Source of the DNA: Lumbricus terrestris
Taxonomy: Eukaryota > Annelida > Clitellata > Crassiclitellata > Lumbricidae
Direction: 5' to 3'
Assembly: GCA_949752735.1 (NCBI GenBank)
Contig: OX457038.1
Coordinates: 19,891,512 to 19,955,511 of the forward strand
DNA: 64,000 bases
The stretch's first letter is position 1. Each line of letters opens with the position of its first letter. The notes beneath the pieces are model-generated. The model was not told where the DNA came from. It was given only the letters and a program-made list of their open reading frames with translations, and did no database searches. A program made the translations under genes and the position numbers. Positions 24,615 through 37,042 of this stretch are shown piece by piece.

Positions 24615-24710
24615 ATGGTAAGGTGCCAGATGTGTGGACGTTGGTTTCATGAGACGTGTACATATGCTGTCAATGACATTTATCTAATCTGCACAGGTTG
24701 TAAATACTGA
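24615..24710 (+). pseudogene. PHD-like zinc-finger remnant of a transposase
   Basis: A 31-codon frame ending in TGA reads MVRCQMCGRWFHETC, then 10 residues, then CTGCKY. The spacing C-x2-C-x2-WFH-x2-C ... C-x2-C is the second half of a PHD-type finger. Such fingers close the transposases of some pogo/Tigger-like elements, and this one lies near the right end of an inverted-repeat element, on the strand expected for a C-terminus. The same frame is open for only about 10 further codons upstream; the catalytic domain is missing. Function at present is unlikely. Confidence 0.55.
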
Positions 24711-24954
24711 TACCAGTGACAGACAGTAACTGTCGGAATTCCCCCCACAGTGAGGGTAAATTCGACAATTTGTAGCCCCCAGAAAAGGTGTTTGTAATTC
24801 CAAGAAATAAACTGCAAGGATTAAATTGTTATTGCTTTTGCTTAAGGAGATATGGTACTACTTTAAAGTATTTTTGTTAGAATTTTATGATCTCGTTTTA
24901 GCCTAGAAATTTCGCAAAAATGCTTAATGTGTCGAACTTCCCCACAAGCACTCC

Positions 24955-25351
24955 TAGGTGTAGGCGTTGCGGCGACTCAGAGAACAACGCCTGCCCAGAA
25001 AAGACGGCTTTTAAGCTTATAACGTCTAGCATGTGAAACCAGAAAACCTCTTCATTAGATTACAGGAGGGAAACTAGGCGAACAAGACTCTCGTCTAGAA
25101 CGATAAATCTCCGTTAAACGGACATGGAATCATGTGGAAAGAAGTTGGAAGTGGCGTTTTTAGTGACTAATGAGATTGCATCGTCGACTTATGGATAAAA
25201 AGCTAAAGTTCAAGCACACTATGTCTGTCTAATCGCGATGAAAGCCTCTGCGCCTCTGCTTGTGCTATATCGAATTAGGTCGCTAGATACATTGTATGCG
25301 CCAATGAGAAAGATCACGAAGCGCATTAAGACACAACAGTGGAAGAGCGGA
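24955..25351. other. Intergenic, no gene recognised
   Basis: Spacer between the inverted-repeat element and the 19-bp satellite. Nothing recognisable. Confidence 0.5.
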
Positions 25352-25752
25352 GCAGGCGGACACACATGGAGCAGGCGGACACACATGGAGCAGACAGACA
25401 CACATGGAGCAGACGGACACACATGGAGCAGACGGACACACATGGAGCAGACGGACACACATGGAGCAGACGGACACACATGGAGCAGACGGACACACAT
25501 GGAGCAGACGGACACACATGGAGCAGACGGACACACATGGAGCAGACGGACACACATGGAGCAGACGGACACACATGGAGCAGACGGACACACATGGAGC
25601 AGACGGACACACATGGCGCAGACGGACACACATTGAACAGACGGACACACATGGAGCAGACGGACACACATTGAACAGACCGACACACATGGAGCAGACG
25701 GACACACATGGAGCAGACCGACACACATAAAGCAGATGGACACACATGGAGC
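25352..25752. repeat. 19-bp satellite, about 21 copies
   Basis: Tandem units of CAGACGGACACACATGGAG. Since 19 is not a multiple of three, every frame cycles through the same 19-residue peptide, keeping all frames open; the Cys-rich minus-strand frames are artefacts. Copies at the right side (25615-25750) are the most diverged. Confidence 0.95.
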
Positions 25753-26200
25753 CGCGGAGGAGGATGGATGCACGACAGGTTGATGTGATTCGTCTAAATT
25801 AAAGAGATGTCAAGTGAACTGGAGATTCCTACGCGACCTAAATGAGTCACTCCATCAATTAGTCAGTCGGTCGTCGGTCATTCGTCCATGCGATGTCACG
25901 AAGTAGTCCGTTCGTCAATCGTCTTAATTCTGATGTTGCATACGTCTAATGCAAAGATATACATGAACTTTGCACTGTGCATGCCACGCTGATGTCTGCT
26001 GCTGCACTCCTACATATAGAGCTCAGGTGCACAGCAACGAATTGCGTGAGTACATTGTCTCTTCTATCGACCTCTCTCCATCGCTGCTTTCAAGTTGGCT
26101 AATTCACCAACTGCTTTTAAACACGCATGAGAAGAGAGATCTTAGAGTTAGCAAGTAGAACAAACGCGACAACGAAAGGAGATATCGTGTTTAGCGGTGC
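25753..26200. other. Intergenic, no gene recognised
   Basis: GTCAGTCGGTCGTCGGTCA-type short repeats near 25860; otherwise nothing. Confidence 0.5.
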
Positions 26201-27063
26201 ATCTCAGTCAGAGCCCTGCGCCGGCCGCGCCGCCGCCGCCGGCAAGTCTTGGGCGCCGCCGCCGCCGATTTGTTTGGGTCGGCGCGCCGGCGCCGCCGCC
26301 GCCGAAAATTTGTCGGCGCGCCGCCGATGCCACGTTGATTCGTTTATTTCTTTTTTTGCATTTTCCAACTCTTGCATGATTTTGTGAAAAAAATTGTTGC
26401 GTCAGTGCGAAGTAGATTCTTTTTCTTATCTACTTTGATTTTCTTGGCGATTTGCGTCAATGCTATGAAACCTAAGATGTTGCCTATTCGTTTTGACTTT
26501 TGGAACAGTGCACCTAACGTTTAAGCATTTGTGGATTGTGTGGTTCGGTTTGAATTACGGCAGCAACGATGGTAAGAAGAACTCCAGGTAGGCAGTGAAT
26601 TATTATGCCGTCTGTGCCTTCTTGCCTGATAGTCCGACCGTACGCTAGGATGGAACAGAGCCATCTGCCCTCTAGTATTAGGATACGCGCTACTATCACT
26701 GTCTTGCAAAGAGGTGGCGCTTTGCAATTTTCTGCAGGCTTGTGATTCCCTTTTGCCGGCCAGTTATTACGTAATTCCAATTTTTCCAACCAGTATCAAA
26801 CTGCCACGCTGTGCGTGACATATGTGAAATTTGTAATTAAGCTTTCGAACATTAATAGGCCTGTCTAAATGAACAATGGAGCAATGTTAGGCATTTGTTC
26901 AATAGATCATATTTTGTCAGCAATTTGAGCAGCATCTCACAAATGGGATCCGATTAGGAAAATAAAGACATTTTGTATTATTGGCCAATAAATCAGGAGA
27001 TTACGTGTATTCATTCACGATAATTCAAACTTTTGTGGCAGACAAACATTTCTACGCAAAAAC

Positions 27064-27668
27064 AGCATGTATGTATATTTGTATGTATGTATGTATGTAT
27101 GTATGTATGTATGTATGTATGTATGTATGTATGTATGTATGTATGTATGTATGTATGTATGTATGTATGTATGTATGTATGTATGTATGTATGTATGTAT
27201 GTATGTATGTATGTATGTATGTATGCATGTATGTGTGTATGTGTGTATGTGTGTATGTATGTATGTATGTGTGTATGTATGTATGTATGTATGTATGTAT
27301 GTATGTATGTATGTATGTATGTATGTATGTATGTATGTATGTATGTATGTATGTATATGTATGCATGTATATGTATGCATATATATATGTATGCATGTAA
27401 GTGTGTATGTATGTATGTATGTATGTATGTATGTATGTATGTATGTGTGTATGTATGTATGTATGTATGTATGCATGCATGTATATGTATGCATGTATAT
27501 GTATGCATGTATATGTATGCATGTATGTGTGTATGTATGTATGTATGTATGTATGTATGTATGTATGTATGTATGTATGTATGTATGTTTGTATGTGTGT
27601 ATGTATGTATGTATGTATGTATGTATGTATGTATGTATGTATGTATGTATGCGTGTATGTATGTATGC
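27064..27668. repeat. GTAT microsatellite, about 600 bp
   Basis: ATGT units with interspersed GTGT, GCAT and ATAT variants. The open frames on both strands (up to 240 codons) are repeat artefacts. Confidence 0.97.
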
Positions 27669-27670
27669 TC

Positions 27671-27822
27671 GCAGCTATACAATTTCAACAGATCGGGTCA
27701 AGAAAATTGGCCATTCGGCAGGTCAAAGAAATTAAATGTAAAGAATATATTTTAAAAACAACTTATTTTTGGAGTATCATGAGGCAGACCAAAAGTGAAA
27801 CAGGCAGGTAGCGCCGCCACTG
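27671..27822 (+). mobile_element. Decayed MITE, copy 2 of a two-copy family
   Basis: Matches the minus strand of 891-1068 over the GAAATTAAATGTAAAGAA block and ends GCGCCGCCACTG. It lies next to the microsatellite inside the hAT element at 26209-28153. Confidence 0.5.
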
Positions 27823-28161
27823 TGCAAACAGTTCTTTAATATCTATTAGTATGTTACGTAAGCTGAAGGCCTGAATTTGAAAACGTTGTCATGGGTGTTT
27901 TATCAAGCCTTTGCAGAATTTTTTAATTGAACGTTAATTCAGAGAATAATTGTTTCTAATCAATATTGACTAAAGACAAGGTAATTGCCAAAATAATGTC
28001 TGAACACGCTTATCTTGATAATATAGGGTTCTTGTGTAACAACATTCAAAATAAGTATGCGACGCCGATTTTTGTTTGTCGGCGCGCCGCCGCCGCCGAC
28101 CAAAAATGACCGGCGCGCCGCCGCCGACACTCTCATGTCGGCGCAGGGCTCTGATCTCAGT

Positions 28162-28832
28162 TCAGCCAGAGCTTTCATTTCTTGCGAGTTGTAACTTTAA
28201 TGGCTTCATGTCATGCATTAGGTCTATGCATGGAGGAAGCAAGACTGATGGACAGCGGCTTATTTGGTGAGAAGCAATGTCCGACTGTCCTTTCTATCTG
28301 TACTTAAATCGCTCTTCATTAAGACCACGATTCGCCAAAAATTGCACTGTCTCCTGTGATCATTTTAGCTTAATTACCCAACTGAACTCTCGCCTGCAGT
28401 CTCTCGTCTTGCTGCTTTTAACTGCTCAGTCGAAGCATAGATAAATCAAAAACATGTATAATATTATACACCACTATAATATATTGACACATACAATATG
28501 CATAAAATAATAGGCCTATTCTAAGATTTTTAAGTTGATTATACAATAATTCACAATTAAGCTAGTTTACTGTAAAAACTCGCACTTTATACGACACTAG
28601 TATTATTTTCACAGCAAGAGTGTTGAATCTATGGCAACCGATAAAATTTCTACACAAAATTAAAATGAGTATATCATTAATTTGCTGCTCGATTGTTCTT
28701 TTTCTCCTAAAATAATTGCTGCCATGTTTAACTGCCTTTCATTGTTTACGATGTCATCTCATCACGATTGATGGATTTCTCGGTTATTACTGCAGCTTCA
28801 TTCCAAATCTGTTGTTCAGTTATAGGTCAGAT
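28162..28832. other. Intergenic, no gene recognised
   Basis: AT-rich spacer between two hAT-type insertions. No coding family seen. Confidence 0.5.
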
Positions 28833-28840
28833 CTCCATTG

Positions 28841-29131
28841 CAGTAGCGGTGCTAGGGGGATAGAGGGGGGCGGCTAAGCCCCCCCCAAAGGCCATCCATT
28901 TTACCCATGTAAAAATGAAATACTTGGACGATTAGTCCCCTTTAGCCCCCCACCCCCAAAAATCAACCGCAAAGGCACGCGCGAGATTGCCAGACAGTTT
29001 TGCGGATATGAAAAAGGACCGGTTTCCAACCGAATGACTAAAAGAGGTCGTCAGAAATTTTGGCGACTGAAAACGGAAAATTTTTTCCCGCAAATTCAGC
29101 CCTCCAGACTGAAATCCTGGGGCCGCCACTG
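28841..29131. mobile_element. hAT-type MITE, 8-bp TSD
   Basis: Starts CAGTAGCGGTGCTAGGGGG; the right end is the complement of CAGTGGCGGCCCCAGGATTT. Exact duplication CTCCATTG at 28833-28840 and 29132-29139; 291 bp. The interior motif AGGTCGTCAGAAATTTTGGC relates it to the nested MITE at 49278-49630. Confidence 0.9.
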
Positions 29132-29419
29132 CTCCATTGCAGAACAATCGAACTGCATTATCTGAGTGTCTGACCATACCATTATAATCTCAATGTGTTA
29201 GATTAATTCACGCTATATATTATACTGTCATTAACGTGACAAGTATACGTGGACACTGACCAATGACCATTAGTTTCAAATCACTGCCTTACCTTCAAGT
29301 CACTCTTATCGTCAAACGAAAGACATAGTGACTGGTTGGAAATCATGGCCAAACGCAATAGATGATGTGCTGCAAGATGTCGACTAGGCCTATGGCTTCT
29401 CGCAATGTAATCGCAATTG

Positions 29420-29630
29420 CAGGTCTGTTTTTAAGAAATTTTTAGAACTGCACAAACCACTTCTTTGCCTATCCATCCTCCATGGTAAATTACTCCCACT
29501 CGCAGAACAATGACCTTTTCACTAGTTTTTACTGCACAGAATTGCTTCTACAACTGCACATAATATGTATATTAGGCCTATACATTTGGAACTGCACATT
29601 TTGTGTACAACTGCACGCTAAAAAACCCTG
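29420..29630. mobile_element. MITE of the 200-bp CAGGGCT family, 8-bp TSD
   Basis: Starts CAGGTCTGTTTTTAAGAA and ends GCACGCTAAAAAACCCTG; exact duplication CGCAATTG at 29412-29419 and 29631-29638; 211 bp. Internal sequence closely matches the copies at 22949 (inverted) and 45612. Confidence 0.92.
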
Positions 29631-29638
29631 CGCAATTG

Positions 29639-32600
29639 TCTTTCTATGTTGTTATTTGCTGGTCATACTGCTACTTCTAAATCGTTTTATAATCGTCTTG
29701 GTATTTATCTTATCTTCTTCGTCTTTATCTTTATACTAATGTCTCTCGATCACTCTCTCTTCGTCCTCTTTGTCTTTTCGTAAGATTAATTTTGTGTGCA
29801 CAAGGTATCCTCAGAGTCCTTAAATATAGATCAGAACATTTTTAGTCCTGATTCTACTTTTAATAAGGATATCGTCTGTTTATTTTTCGTCTGTTAGGCC
29901 CCTAATCTGTTAATTCTATCCGTCCACGTTGAATAGATTAACAAATGGTTCCGTTGTTTGATATTAGCATATAGGCCTACCTGAATAGAATCAAGTGGCC
30001 ACATGTCACAGTGATGCTGATCAAGTTCGTATTCCCGTTCTATTTCCGATTTAATTGCCTTGGCAAAATACCTACATTTGTTCCTGGCACATAAAACATT
30101 TAGATGTTGATACGCGTAAGAATCCCAGTAGGCCTATTATATCCGGCAGGTTAACCTACCATCCGATTCTCATCCGATTTCAATGCAAAATATCTGAAGA
30201 CAGCAATGAAACCAGCCATTCATTCATCTCTGAAACAAATAATGTCAAAACTCAACCAAATCATTAATTCTGTTCATCGTATACACTGCAGCAGTTCTTC
30301 ATATATTATGCTTCTCGTATATAACTTCGAACAACGTAACATCTGGGCGGATCATTGCGCTTGAACGCTGAATCAATACCCGGCAAAGTCAAACTACGTA
30401 GGATGATAATTCGATAACATTGTTTTTCGTGTAGGTTAAGTCCTGTAGCACGCAATTCACCTTACCAACATTATTTTCTACGGGCATTAGATGTTCTTTA
30501 TTATGGAATATGGATCCGTAGACCTATAATGGGTCCGACGTTGGCAGGCAATGCAGTCAAAAATGAAGTATGGCATTGTATTGTATTATTATGTGCTGTA
30601 TTGCTATGTATTGTGTTGCCATGTATTGCTATGTATTGTGTTGCCATGTATTGCTATATATTGTATTTTATTGTTGTTTACAGTGTATTTAGGCGCTGTT
30701 TTGTATTTTTCAGTACTGGGTTGTTATGTATTGTATTGTTACGTATTGTAGTGTGACATATTGTATTGTTGTTGCATTGTATTGTCATGTATTGTGTTGC
30801 ATTACTATGCATTGCATTGCTACATATTTATTGTTCTGAATTGTGGTTAGTTGTACGGCATCACATCGTACTAAAAAAATTAATGCTACCTTCGTTGTTA
30901 ATTTTATTTACCATCACTTAACACTGCATAGGTAGCGTTGGTGCACGCGGTGTAGCCCAAAAGGTGCGATATAAAAATAATGTCCAGATGACTTGCTATC
31001 TACTGCAACCATTCATGGAACTCGATCCTTCACGTGGCTGGACACATTTAAAGACATTTGAGCAGGTGCAGATGGCAGTGGCAAACAGTGTTTAGGACAA
31101 CAGGAATCTGAACTTTGAGAAAGTGCAGAAAAGGTGTAGTCGTACAACACTATAAAGGAAGTAAAATGAGCAAAGCAAATTTGTCGATGATAATTATTAG
31201 ACCGTGTTCCGTTGTTTCATCTGAACCCATAAAAAAATAACTAGGCTATTAACTTATTTCGTGCTAAGCTGTGTAATATTGAGTTGTCGATCTGTCGTCT
31301 GGTATATGCCTATAGGACTTATGTAATTTAATTAAATATTTGCAATTAAAATGCTTTAGTTACCTCAAGAATCTTAGGTTTGATAAACCCTAAAGACTTA
31401 TGCCCAAGTGCGGCCCTTTACACAGCAGCAGCTCATAATATTATAGTTCGAAAAGAACCTGTAGCGATATAAACCATAATCTCTTACTTTCTTTGGTCTA
31501 ATGCCATTTTTTAGTTTACTGCATAGTATGATCAAGGCTTAAAGTCAACTCATGTGGCGCTAGAAGTAATAAATATGTGTAATCATTTTATGGCTCAACA
31601 TGATTGTGATACAAGCAACCTTTTCATAACTGTTGATCTACCGACAATCACGAATGGATTAAGACGATACATTGTCCTTAATTTGATCCATCATTCAATT
31701 CACATCTTTGAGCCAGGATCGATTGCTTTTATTTCCCATCTAGGATTAGACAGCCGACGAAATGATGGTGGCGTCAATTACAGAAGCTCTGTCTGTGTCT
31801 CCTTTGTCTCTAATTATTGGTGGATTATTGACGATTGCGATGAAGAACTCGTGCCACACAAAAGACTCAATCGAGGATTAAAGGCGCCACATAAAAGACT
31901 ATCAGATCTCGTATAAATTCCTAATAGTCCAAGCGAATGCTGTTGTTGTTTTTCTGTTCAGTTTTAACCAGTGCCTTAAATAACTGTGTCTCTGGTGCAG
32001 TTAGTGTCAGATTCAGTCCTTCGCTTTGTCTTATGTCGAACTGTAGCAAGCCAATTTCAGCAAAGACGAAGATTGAAATCTCGTTGATATCGATTTGAAC
32101 GGTGTGTCGCATTGCCTGCCATTCCATCACACTGGCCTATAAGCTTATAGCCGCTAATTGGTTAAGACTTATGTGAACGCTTTGCACATCTTTCTCCTCC
32201 ACGATTTGCTCCCCATGCAGTGAAGCAAGTAGGTCAGAACTTGCTCCCCAGGCACCATACCCCGAGCAGACAATCAGACGAGGACAATCTTTGTAACGAG
32301 AATAATTATTCTGTTTACATGCTATAATTACTTTGTTTAGTCTTGGTGTTTTTTAGGCCTATGTCTTGTGCAAATTTTGTGTTTTGCAGCTGGTTATATT
32401 AGAATATAATTATAATATAATTACTTATCTGTGTCTCGTTTTTAAATGTTGCTTTATTATAGTTAGCATACACTTCTGCTGAAGGATAAAAGTAATGTCC
32501 TGTTACTGTTCCTCTATCTTCACGTCAATTGGTATCTTATTCTGTTTTCATATTATCGTATGTGCATTGTGTCTCGCTTTCTGTATATCGTAGGTCTAAT

Positions 32601-33041
32601 ATTGCTGCAGTGCTGGGAAATAGAGTTGCCTATATAACGTTATCTTTTGACTTTGCCCAGTGGCGTCTATATAGAGCTAAGCCTCTAAAGCTTTAAGTCT
32701 TTGCATAATAAAATTAGCCTATGAACATTCATTGCAGAAATTAAGTCCAATATCTATGTTATTCATGATTATCTATTTCTGTGAATTATATCTATAAATA
32801 TCTTAAATTCTGTTGCAGATAAAGTTTTTATCTCTTACGTGCGTTTTCTCAATAATAAAATGCCTTATAATATTATGCATAACAAAAATAATACATAATA
32901 AATAACAGTTGAAAAAGTTGAAGTGCTGTTCAAAATGTTGCGCTCAATTCAGTTTTAAACTTGCATGCTTAGAATAGCCTACGTCACCTTCTAACCTTAG
33001 ATGGAACGTTGTCAGTGTCGGCACGCATCGTAGGTTGAACT
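29639..33041. other. Intergenic DNA, no gene recognised
   Basis: Includes a degenerate TATTG/CATTG pentamer repeat at about 30570-30830. The 120-codon plus frame at 31554-31916 is the longest non-repeat frame, but no domain or compositional signal supports it. Confidence 0.5.
30570..30830. repeat. Degenerate TATTG pentamer repeat
   Basis: Loose tandem TATTG/TATGTATTG units with substitutions; the short Cys/Val/Leu-rich frames are artefacts. Related by composition to the ATGCA array at 54759-55015. Confidence 0.8.
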
Positions 33042-34029
33042 TCAATCACATGCAGAACATAATGTTCTAATCAATCACATGCAGAACACAATGTTCTAAT
33101 CAATCACATGCAGAACACAATGTTCTAATCAATCACATACAGAACACAATGTTCTAATCAATCACATGCAGAACACAATGTTCTAATCAATCACATGCAG
33201 AACACAATGTTCTAATCAATCACATGCAGAACACAATGTTCTAATCAATCACATGCAGAACACAATGTTCTAATCAATCACATACAGAACACAATGTTCT
33301 AATCAATCACATACAGAACACAATGTTCTAATCAATCACATGCAGAACACAATGTTCTAATCAATCACATACAGAACACAATGTTCTAATCAATCACATG
33401 CAGAACACAATGCTCTAATCAATCACATACAGAACACAATGTTCTAATCAATCACATGCAGAACACAATGTTCTAATCAATCACATGCAGAACACAATGT
33501 TCTAATCAATCACATGCAGAACACAATGTTCTAATCAATCACATGCAGAACACAATGTTCTAATCAATCACATACAGAACACAATGTTCTAATCAATCAC
33601 ATACAGAACACAATGTTCTAATCAATCACATGCAGAACACAATGTTCTAATCAATCACATACAGAACACAATGTTCTAATCAATCACATACAGAACACAA
33701 TGCTCTAATCAATCACATACAGAACACAATGCTCTAATCAATCACATACAGAACACAATGTTCTAATCAATCACATACAGAACACAATGTTCTAATCAAT
33801 CACATGCAGAACACAATGTTCTAATCAATCACATACAGAACACAATGTTCTAATCAATCACATACAGAACACAATGCTCTAATCAATCACATACAGAACA
33901 CAATGCTCTAATCAATCACATACAGAACACAATGTTCTAATCAATCACATGCAGAACATAATGTTCTAATCAATCACATGCAGAACATAATGTTCTAATC
34001 AATCACATGCAGAACACAATGTTCTAATC
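33042..34029. repeat. 29-bp satellite, about 34 copies
   Basis: Head-to-tail units (ATCAATCACATGCAGAACAC plus AATGTTCTA). Variants fall at two or three sites: CATG/CATA before CAG, GTTC/GCTC, and AACAC/AACAT. No spacers, so not CRISPR-like. Variant units are clustered (several CATA and GCTC units near 33660-33910), implying recent segmental duplication within the array. Confidence 0.97.
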
Positions 34030-36680
34030 GACGGTTAGTTCAGTCGACATCATATTAATTATTATTCTTATCAATAACGAATTCTTGTGGTTTAGTTTCG
34101 TCGAAACATTTTACCCATTAATCTGAACTCTGCGTTCTCGGCGAGTACAGAACTTAATCCCAGGACAACATCTCCTTTGGTAATGATTATGACGACCTGA
34201 CATCGAAGGATTATTTATTTTCAGTGGGCAAGCTGTTCTAAAGCAGACATGGATTACCAATCATGCCTTATCTTATGCTAAAACTGTATCCTTTAATCAT
34301 ATGCTTCGACATTCATTAAATGATACTGAAATTTGATCGTAAAGAAGGATTAATTGTTGGTCCGAGGTACATGTATTGTGGTCGGAGATTACGTCTGGGT
34401 TTATGTTCTGGGACTATGTCCGTCCACCGTTCTACGCAACTATGATGGTAATTTTATTTTATGGACCGCTCTCAGGAACGTGTTTGTGGCTTGTAATAAA
34501 GAATTCAATTGCAATTTCCGGCAAATAGACTGGTCTGCATGACCAACTCATGTTTGACATTGAAGAAAGTTTGGCAATTTACATCACACTCTCCCAGATT
34601 GCGTAACACAATTGAGGTCTCACACGGCCAAAAAATTCCTCTTTTCACTAGTTTCTACTATCTAGTAAGCGCAACTATTGCAATTCACGTCTCAACTGTA
34701 GGCGGCAAGGCCTATGCACCACCTATAGAAAATAATGTATATAGCCAAGTATTATTTGCTCAGAGTCAGAATTCTCTGCCGTTGATCATAGCAAACCCCT
34801 TAAATATAAGCGTATTAGATCCTACCTGCATTTGCATCACTGTCATCAGAGTAAGCAGAAAATTAAATCTTTGACCTTTTGGATTTTGACTTGTACTACA
34901 TTAGCAAATTACGATTTCTTACTATACTGTGTCACAACACTTGAGTCGGTCGTCAAATTCTGTTCATTATAGAATAGTGCCAACCGATTAGATGTGGATA
35001 AGAATAATAATTGAGAAATGGTGTTTATAATATAGGCCAAAGATCGCAGCATATCAATGATATCATTCAATCATTGACTGGTTGTTCCGACCTAGCCTTT
35101 TATATTGAAAACTTCACAGCGTGAATCAAATCAAAGCCTGCGCATAGACCTAATATATAGGCCTACTGCGCTGCGTTTGCCGTATAACCTGGTTTTACGA
35201 CACCATCGTGAGTCGACGACGCGTTCTGCGTCAACACTATTTTCTACGCCTCAGTCGTCTTCAGCGAACGAGTGAATCTCCTCCTCCAGTCGAAAAGTCG
35301 CAGTAGTTCATGCCATCAATCGACCGCATTTTCCCTGAATGGCATTACCAGCTAGTTTTCGCTCATGCATAGCAATCGTATACGTACAACGTCATTTGCT
35401 TGTATCTGGGTCGTAGTCAATTTCCATACAAATTTGCAGTGGGTGGATGATCTTAATTGCAATCAGGTGACGTCAGACTGTACAGAACAAAGAGTCTTTC
35501 ATATTCCTCTGACGTCATCAGAACAACGTCTGGACTGGTGGGACTGGAGGCTTCACGAGGGTGTAGGAATATAAACTGTCATCTGTTTCTTTCTATATAT
35601 GTAGTTCTATGTGGTTTAAACAAAGGTGCTTGAAATTAAGCAGCGGCGCAACTATTAAGAACGAAACAAATTCATTATCGTATTATGAGTGAAACAACAA
35701 AATTTCGTCTGATTCAGAAATCTTGCAATAGTCTTGAACCTTATTCGCGAATTGAGCGCAATAAAAAAAACGTTGTCAACAACAGACCTGCTTCTGAACA
35801 TAATCGCCTCGTGCATAGACCTCTATTATATGGAAATTTGCTATTGTTTCATAAATTTAAAAAAATAAGTAGGCCTGATCTGATCATGGGCGTCGTCTAC
35901 AGACATTTTTGTGGGGACAAATTTACATTGTTTTTCACGGGGGCCAACGATGGTACAGAAAGCAAGATATATCGCGTCACCCTATAGGTGCACGTTCCCG
36001 AGATAAGGGAATCTTGGGCCGCTCCGAATCACAACCATTTATTGTTAGAAACTAAGATTATCAACATATTTCGTAGGATATAGCCTAGGCAAAGTACCGG
36101 GATGTGGAAAATGTAGTAGGCCTACCTGTCACCATGCGAAAGCCCATGAATCCAGTTGCAGCCCATGCAGTCTGTCAGCGATATAATCCACCTGTGCTGT
36201 ATTTCAAGGTTAGTCAGATTTCTGGAAAGCTCTATTAAAACTTTCGGTTTGCTTGGATGTCACTCGAGTAAATGCCCGCATTCTATTCATGGTCAAAATA
36301 CGCTGCATTTCAGTCTTAAAAGAATAGCGTTTTCTAATTCAATTCAATTCTGAGCTTCGGTAGACCTCAGCGCTCCATATAGTATACTACAGGCCGCGTA
36401 GGATTCAGGCCAAACATGCAAAAGCAAAGAAGCAACACATAATCGCCTCGTGCATAGACCTCTATTAGGCCTATATGGAAACGTAGGCTACTGAAACTCA
36501 AACTCCGGACACAAAGGTAGCCTATAGCAGATCAACGCGTTAACAATCGGACAATTATAAGAGCGTAACTATGAATAGACTAATTATTGTATAAACATGC
36601 AGTGACTTGAGAATGTGGTGGCATCAGCCTGACTTCGGCTTAGATCCTTAATGCATGCATGCCTATAGGCCTACTCAGAC
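34030..36680. other. Intergenic DNA, no gene recognised
   Basis: Plus frames of 121 codons (34509-34874) and 100 codons (35685-35987) have no recognisable domains. A short piece near 35885 (CATGGGCGTCGTC) hints at a decayed hAT end. Confidence 0.5.
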
Positions 36681-37042
36681 CCAGCCATAGCGTTTGCGGG
36701 GCCCAAGGCAGCAGCGTGTTCCATAAAATTTACGAAGTTGATTTTCTATCATTACGGCACTGGCACTATAATTATGTAGGCCTGCTTAGCAATGCAAAAT
36801 CAAGGGCACCCTCTGAAAAATTAATACCTATTTTTATCAAAAAAGTTTACTATTGACATTTTTGCGCCAAAGCACTAATGACGCCAATGATTCCCACAGT
36901 GAAATGGAGAAATTTACATTTAAACAACTCTGTGAAAATTCCAAGTTCTTAATTTCCTGCTTTGTATTTTTAAAACTCTTGCAAAAAGTTCGCCGCGTCC
37001 ATTGTGTTTGCCCCCTCCAACAAAAAGTCTGCATGCGTTCAT
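36681..37042. mobile_element. Decayed relative of the 6.07-kb hAT element
   Basis: Contains GCACTAATGACGCCAATGAT and GAGAAATTTACATTTAAA blocks matching 6183-6240, and a right part matching the end of the 6069-7193 element (CTCCAACAAAAAGTCTGCATG against CCCTGCAAAAATTTCTGCGGG). Left boundary CAGCCATAGCGTTTGC is hAT-like; no target duplication was found. Confidence 0.55.

Larger units (their letters stand above)
23531..24954. mobile_element. 1.4-kb inverted-repeat DNA transposon remnant
   Basis: GGAGTGCTTGGGGGGAAGTC at the left pairs with the complement of the right end (GGAGTGCTTGTGGGGAAGTT). The subterminal motif AAGTTCGACA and its complement recur at least six times (near 23575, 23910, 23935, 23965, 24735, 24760 and 24930), as expected for transposase-binding sites. 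The interior includes a tetranucleotide microsatellite and, at the right, a PHD-like finger fragment. GGTG/TA-containing flanks do not give a clear target duplication. Likely a deletion derivative of a pogo/Tigger-like element (inference). Confidence 0.7.
26209..28153. mobile_element. hAT-type element with GC-rich ends, 8-bp TSD
   Basis: Terminal repeats CAGAGCCCTGCGCCG (inverted at the right) and exact duplication ATCTCAGT at 26201-26208 and 28154-28161. Both ends carry about 100 bp of CGCCGCCGCC with repeated GGCGCGCC sites (two at each end), strongly contrasting with the AT-rich interior. The interior contains a 600-bp GTAT microsatellite and another MITE remnant (27671-27822). No transposase was recognised; the 91-codon minus frame at 26514-26789 is unidentified. 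Confidence 0.87.

Noticed and set aside
25219..25773. Cys-rich 184-codon frame resembling a secreted disulphide protein
   Set aside because: It is the 19-bp satellite read in cycling frames; all six frames are open and none has a signal peptide.
31554..31916. 120-codon plus frame as a gene
   Set aside because: No recognisable domain, no supporting context, and length within chance in 64 kb of AT-rich DNA; could be an exon but nothing shows it.
33042..34029. CRISPR-like array
   Set aside because: The 29-bp units are contiguous with no spacers, in eukaryote-type DNA; it is a satellite.
34509..34874. 121-codon plus frame as a gene
   Set aside because: Composition and sequence look random; no motif or neighbouring exon seen.
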